DNA of 64,000 nucleotides from an uncultured Eubacterium sp. (GTDB lineage Bacteria; Bacillota_A; Clostridia; Lachnospirales; Lachnospiraceae): positions 101,855 through 165,854 of the forward strand of contig CAJUSH010000001.1 of the NCBI GenBank assembly GCA_910589045.1, written 5' to 3'. The position numbers and the translations under genes were made by a program. Shown piece after piece: positions 60,913 through 64,000 of this stretch. How positions within the stretch are numbered: the stretch's first letter is position 1; each line of letters begins with the position of its first letter. The notes under the pieces were generated by a model, which saw nothing but the letters and a program-made list of their open reading frames with translations, ran no database searches and was not told where the DNA came from.

Positions 60913-61962
60913 ATGAGAAGCTCTTATTCTGAAAATGACGTGATTCTTCTCCTGAAGGATATCACGGGGCTGGTGGAGCCGCTGCCGGCAAAGGTGCGGG
61001 AAAAGCTGATTCAGGCGGGGAGACATTACAGTGAGATGCTGCCGGTTGAATACGTGCCAACCGAGGCCTATATGAAGGTGTATCAGGAATCGCTTCAAAC
61101 CTTTGCCGCACCCGTTGCAAATGCGATCGGCAATCTTGCGGATCGCATCATGGAGCAGAGGGGACGGGACGTTGTGCTTATCTCCCTGGCCCGGGCCGGT
61201 ATTCCGATCGGTATTTTGCTCAAACGATATATGGAGAAAAAATTTCATCTGTCACTGCCCCATTATTCCATTTCGATTATCCGGGGCCGGGGTATTGACG
61301 GCAATGCCATGCGGTATCTGCTGGATCGGTATGAGCCGGGGCAGCTCCTCTTTGTGGACGGCTGGATTGGTAAGGGCGCCATATGGAATGAATTAAAAAA
61401 AGATATTGCCGCCTATGAGGGGGTTTCGCCGGATATTGCGGTTGTGGCCGATCCTGCGAATGTGACGCAGCTGTGCGGAACCCATGAGGATATTCTTATC
61501 CCAAGCGCCTGCCTCAACAGCACGGTGTCCGGCCTGATCAGCAGAACGTTTCTGCGAAGCGACGTGATCGGCGCGGGGGATTTTCACGGAGCCGTCTATT
61601 ATGGGGAATTAAAGGATGCAGACCTCTCCTACGGGTTTATTGATGCTATAGAGCGAAGCTTTTGTATGGAAAATGTCAGGGATGAAAGCGTGACCGCGGG
61701 ACAGGGCATGGACGAGGTGCTGGAAATCGGCCGGGTGCTTGGCGTTGACGATATCAACCTCATTAAGCCGGGCATCGGCGAGGCGACGCGGGTGCTGCTT
61801 CGGAGAGTTCCGTGGAAAATTCTCGTTGACGCGAGATATCAAAAGGATCCGCAGCTGCATCATCTGCTGCAGCTCGCACAGGAAAAGCATGTGCCGGTAG
61901 AGTGCTATCCGATGAGACATTATAAATGCTGCGGAATCATTCAAAAATTAGCGGATGCGTAG
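60913..61962 (+). CDS. StiP-like cysteine protease/PRTase-fold protein with Pelota RNA-binding domain
   Basis: The product has 349 residues. AAGGTGG precedes the ATG, which is 1 nt after the upstream stop. The N-terminal part matches the StiP family found in tellurium-resistance-type clusters: DVVLISLARAGIPIGILLKRYM (~95), HYSISIIRGRGIDGNAM and LLFVDGWIGKGAIWNELKK, a PRTase-like loop. The C-terminal ~60 residues (RRVPWKILVDARYQKDPQLHHLLQLAQEKHVPVECYP) resemble the Pelota RNA-binding domain. Its biochemical role is unproven. It converges on the C-C lyase gene with only 6 nt between the stops. Confidence 0.8.
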   Translation: MRSSYSENDVILLLKDITGLVEPLPAKVREKLIQAGRHYSEMLPVEYVPTEAYMKVYQESLQTFAAPVANAIGNLADRIMEQRGRDVVLISLARAGIPIGILLKRYMEKKFHLSLPHYSISIIRGRGIDGNAMRYLLDRYEPGQLLFVDGWIGKGAIWNELKKDIAAYEGVSPDIAVVADPANVTQLCGTHEDILIPSACLNSTVSGLISRTFLRSDVIGAGDFHGAVYYGELKDADLSYGFIDAIERSFCMENVRDESVTAGQGMDEVLEIGRVLGVDDINLIKPGIGEATRVLLRRVPWKILVDARYQKDPQLHHLLQLAQEKHVPVECYPMRHYKCCGIIQKLADA

Positions 61963-61968
61963 AACGCG

Positions 61969-62937
61969 TCATTTGTCCGCTTTGATACCGAACTTCTGTG
62001 CGAGATACAAGATCTGCCGCGCCCAGTTGCTGTGGGTTTTGTATTCGTTCATCCGTTCTTTGGAAGGGCTGCCAGAAACATAAGTATTTGTGCTTTGGTC
62101 CCAGCCCAGAATCGCCTTTGCGTCTGCAAAGTCACGTTCTGAAATTCTGTAAGCCTCATTCACCACAGAAATCTGATTTGGATGGATGACGGTCTTTCCG
62201 GTAAAGCCGCAGAGTTTGTCATCCTGTATTTCCTGCAGTAATCCCTCCTGCCAGCCGGTGCCGGAATAATATTCCCAGACAGGGCCGGAAATGACATAGT
62301 CCATGCCGTATACTGTGATAATGTCCGAAAAGATGGATGCGACCGGGGTGATTTTGTGTATGGACTCGCAGGAGTGGCGACGGAAGCCGAATCTGTGGCA
62401 GAGATCATTCCCGCCCACCCGGATGCTTAGGACCTGCGGTTCGATTTTGGATAACCGGTCCCGGAGGTCATATAAAATATCAAACCTTGTGCGCAGATCG
62501 ATGATGGAGGCGCTCTCGTAGATCGGCATCATATAAAGCTCCTTTGCCGCCGTTTCGGTTGCCTTTATGAAGGCTTCTATGTATGCGTCGGCATTTGACA
62601 GGGCAAACTTCGGTATAATGTAGCCGGAAACGATCTGTATGCTTTCCCCAAACGCGGTTGTTAAACGGGTGATCTGTTCGGGGTTTCGCACCCTTATGAA
62701 TATTTTCGGCAGATAAAAGGGCTTTGTCTGCCTGCTTCGGTAAATCCGGCAGACAGAGTCGGCCAGGATCTGCTCGGCCTCCTCCACGAAGCGGTCGTTG
62801 ATGGTGTCCTCGAGGCAGAGGGCAAGGGAAAATTTTGTGCCGAAGGCTTCTGTTGTAATTGAATCCACGATGCTTTTTTTGTTGGCCGGGCAGTAGAGCA
62901 GTGCGCCGACGCCGTAGTAGCGTATGTCGTTTTTCAA
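61969..62937 (-). CDS. TIM-barrel C-C bond lyase (HpcH/HpaI-citrate lyase-like), Ter-associated
   Basis: The product has 322 residues. It appears to start with TTG at 62937 behind AAGGAGAGG. YYGVGALLYCPANKKSIVDSI and LALCLEDTINDRFV form the N-terminal barrel strands. KIFIRVRNPEQI, MMPIYESASIIDL, VLSIRVGGNDLCHRFGFRR and GFTGKTVIHPNQISVVNEAY are the later active-site strands of the CitE/HpcH superfamily. This variant is a regular member of the Ter-linked biosynthetic module. It lies on the opposite strand, between StiP and YceG, so the module is split into at least three transcription units. Confidence 0.82.
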   Translation of the reverse strand: MKNDIRYYGVGALLYCPANKKSIVDSITTEAFGTKFSLALCLEDTINDRFVEEAEQILADSVCRIYRSRQTKPFYLPKIFIRVRNPEQITRLTTAFGESIQIVSGYIIPKFALSNADAYIEAFIKATETAAKELYMMPIYESASIIDLRTRFDILYDLRDRLSKIEPQVLSIRVGGNDLCHRFGFRRHSCESIHKITPVASIFSDIITVYGMDYVISGPVWEYYSGTGWQEGLLQEIQDDKLCGFTGKTVIHPNQISVVNEAYRISERDFADAKAILGWDQSTNTYVSGSPSKERMNEYKTHSNWARQILYLAQKFGIKADK

Positions 62938-62992
62938 TTTCAGTTATCCTCTCCTTGAATTTTGCTGCGGTGCGGATAAACGCACGAGATTT

Positions 62993-62998
62993 ATTATA
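62993..62998 (-). promoter_or_regulatory. Extended -10 promoter of the C-C lyase gene
   Basis: On the minus strand TATAAT (62998-62993) is preceded by TGC, an extended -10; no clear -35 is seen. Confidence 0.5.
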
Positions 62999-63037
62999 GC
63001 ATACCCGTTTTAAAATGGCTATTACCTTTTGTTCAAA

Positions 63038-63066
63038 TTGCTTCTTTGGTCTGTTTCTGCTATACT
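63038..63066 (+). promoter_or_regulatory. Promoter of the YceG-like gene
   Basis: TTGCTT (63038-63043), a 17-bp spacer and TATACT (63061-63066), 31 nt before the ATG. Confidence 0.75.
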
Positions 63067-63096
63067 GGAACAAACAGGAAAAGGTGGTGCGTGGTG

Positions 63097-64000
63097 ATGG
63101 AAAGGGTCACGTATAGGCATAATATCATGGAGGTGGGCTCCCTCGAGCAGTTTTTCAGCATTCGGGGCGGCTTCAACAACCGGACAAAGGATGTATATTT
63201 CATAAGGGCGCTGGGAGAGTGCGCGGGCTACCCGGAGCAGGTCGCCGCGGCGGAAGGGCGTATGGCGGGGGAGATGTCCCTGGGAAGGCTGTGCTATACC
63301 AGAATCAGCGGTCTTGCCAATATCGTGCAGGAGGAGCAGATCCGGAAATACAAGGCCGTTTACGACGGCTGGCGGCAAAGCGGGAGCATTGCGCTGGAAT
63401 ATATCGTCCAGAATGAAGCTTTGAACCGCACGGTTTCGGATGCGCTCACAAGGACGGAAGCGCTCTATCGGGAGGACGGCGCAGGACGCACGGATTCCAT
63501 GGTGAAAAATTTCGGAATCAAGCTGCTGTTCTGGATGGACGGGAGCATCGGGCCGTTTTTCGGAACATGGAGTGAAAAAGCATGCATGAAAATTGCGCTG
63601 GAGAACGTGGCAAAGGAGCAGGAATATTTATTCGGCTACTTTTTAACCCTGCTTGGGTGTGACGTTCTGCTTTTGGAAAACAGGGAGGATGTAAAGGTAT
63701 CGGATGCGCTGAAAGCGCTCTCTAAGGAGATGACGCTCGGGAATTTCGGAACAACGGGGCTTTTGCCTTATGTGCAGGCAGCTTCTCCCGCACATGCCGG
63801 AGGAAGCGCAGGCGCAGGGGAAAGCGGACAGCCGCGGGTGGTGATTCCCGCACACGCCGGAAGGAGCACAGGTGCGCAGGAGCATGCGCAGCCGCGGGTG
63901 GTAATTCCCGCACATGCCGGAAGAAGCGCAGGCGCAGGGGAAAGTGGACAGCCGCGGGTGGTGATTCCCGCACACGCCGGAAGGAGCACAGGTGCGCAGG
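63097..64000 (+). CDS. YceG-like protein of the Ter-associated module (3' end outside window)
   Basis: The frame opens at ATG 63097 (AAGGTGG upstream) and is still open at the window end, giving at least 301 residues. FYRGGF-like SIRGGFNNRTKDVYFIRALGE, FGIKLLFWMDGSIGPFF and EQEYLFGYFLTLLGCDVLLLENREDVKV resemble the YceG family, annotated as a putative component of the Ter biosynthetic module; this match is from memory. From residue ~229 the sequence becomes a 20-residue tandem repeat (IPAHAGRS-x-GA...QPRVV), probably a linker insertion. Divergent from the C-C lyase gene with its own promoter. Confidence 0.65.
   Translation, partial: MERVTYRHNIMEVGSLEQFFSIRGGFNNRTKDVYFIRALGECAGYPEQVAAAEGRMAGEMSLGRLCYTRISGLANIVQEEQIRKYKAVYDGWRQSGSIALEYIVQNEALNRTVSDALTRTEALYREDGAGRTDSMVKNFGIKLLFWMDGSIGPFFGTWSEKACMKIALENVAKEQEYLFGYFLTLLGCDVLLLENREDVKVSDALKALSKEMTLGNFGTTGLLPYVQAASPAHAGGSAGAGESGQPRVVIPAHAGRSTGAQEHAQPRVVIPAHAGRSAGAGESGQPRVVIPAHAGRSTGAQ
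63781..64000 (+). repeat. 60-nt in-frame tandem repeat inside the YceG-like gene
   Basis: Four copies (the last cut by the window end) repeat exactly every 60 nt. Two types alternate: GCGCAGGCGCAGGGGAAAG and GCACAGGTGCGCAGGAGCA. All share CCGCACAYGCCGGA and CAGCCGCGGGTGGT. The coded unit is 20 residues (IPAHAGRSTGAQEHAQPRVV type). Near-identity of alternate units points to recent expansion. Confidence 0.95.

Noticed and set aside
63781..64000. CRISPR array of type I-E appearance (28-30-nt GGTGATTCCCGCACACGCCGGA-like repeats, ~60-nt period)
   Set aside because: The would-be spacers are themselves repeats (alternate ones almost identical, all ending CAGCCGCGGG), the period is exactly 60 nt, and the reading frame stays open through it. 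No cas gene is seen. It is a coding tandem repeat.

Overview
The window looks like chromosomal DNA of a Gram-positive, anaerobic Clostridia member, most likely Lachnospiraceae. Supporting signs are the Firmicutes gene run uvrC-hprK-(M18 peptidase)-murB-rapZ-whiA-lipid kinase, strong AGGAGG ribosome binding sites, consensus sigma-A promoters (TTGACA-N17-TATAAT before two tRNAs), type III glutamine synthetase, class II aldolase, lipoproteins, and many secreted Ig-like/FnIII proteins. Base composition is moderately GC-rich, apart from a lower-GC patch at 50.3-51.8 kb. The family assignment is inferred from gene content only. No rRNA, intact IS, prophage or true CRISPR array was seen.

Layout. 0-3 kb: 3' end of a repeat-rich surface protein, tRNA-Gly, degV and a DUF975 membrane protein. 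3.1-4.3 kb: a CgeB-like glycosyltransferase on the minus strand. 4.5-14.5 kb: a surface and signalling block with GH25 lysozyme, murI, secreted transglutaminase-like protein, EAL phosphodiesterase and hybrid histidine kinase. 14.8-17.3 kb: a response regulator overlapping an orphan cbiG, then an unknown membrane protein. 17.4-23.5 kb: two tandem transglutaminase-like paralogues, a DUF4358 lipoprotein and an MBOAT/DHHW pair that probably O-acylates envelope polymers. 23.7-26.4 kb: ECF sigma factor, putative anti-sigma and DUF4349 lipoprotein. 26.7-29.2 kb: a large Ig-like surface protein, then tRNA-Ser. 29.5-32.6 kb: small genes and pyrG. 32.9-43.2 kb: ftsH, then the housekeeping run uvrC to the lipid kinase. 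43.3-50.2 kb: fba, glnN, yigZ and a class A PBP. 50.2-51.7 kb: a decayed island of truncated or frameshifted fragments beside tRNA-Gln. 52-59.8 kb: metabolic and repair genes plus a MATE transporter.

The right end (59.8-64 kb) carries four genes matching the biosynthetic module of the Ter-dependent stress-response systems: a PRTase-TRSP protein, a StiP/Pelota protein, a TIM-barrel C-C bond lyase and a YceG-like protein. The last runs off the window and contains an in-frame 60-nt tandem repeat. This is the most interesting system here; its expected partners (ATP-grasp, HAD, TerD-type genes) would lie beyond the window.

Other notable points: a 77-nt inverted dispersed repeat (14.56 and 26.43 kb) with related GTTACTTTTC palindromes; a 35-37-nt tandem repeat between hprK and the M18 peptidase; back-to-back promoters sharing a -35 box that predict a leaderless yigZ mRNA; a WhiA with a shortened N-terminal half; and a 2-hydroxyacid dehydrogenase homologue lacking the usual catalytic Arg and His.
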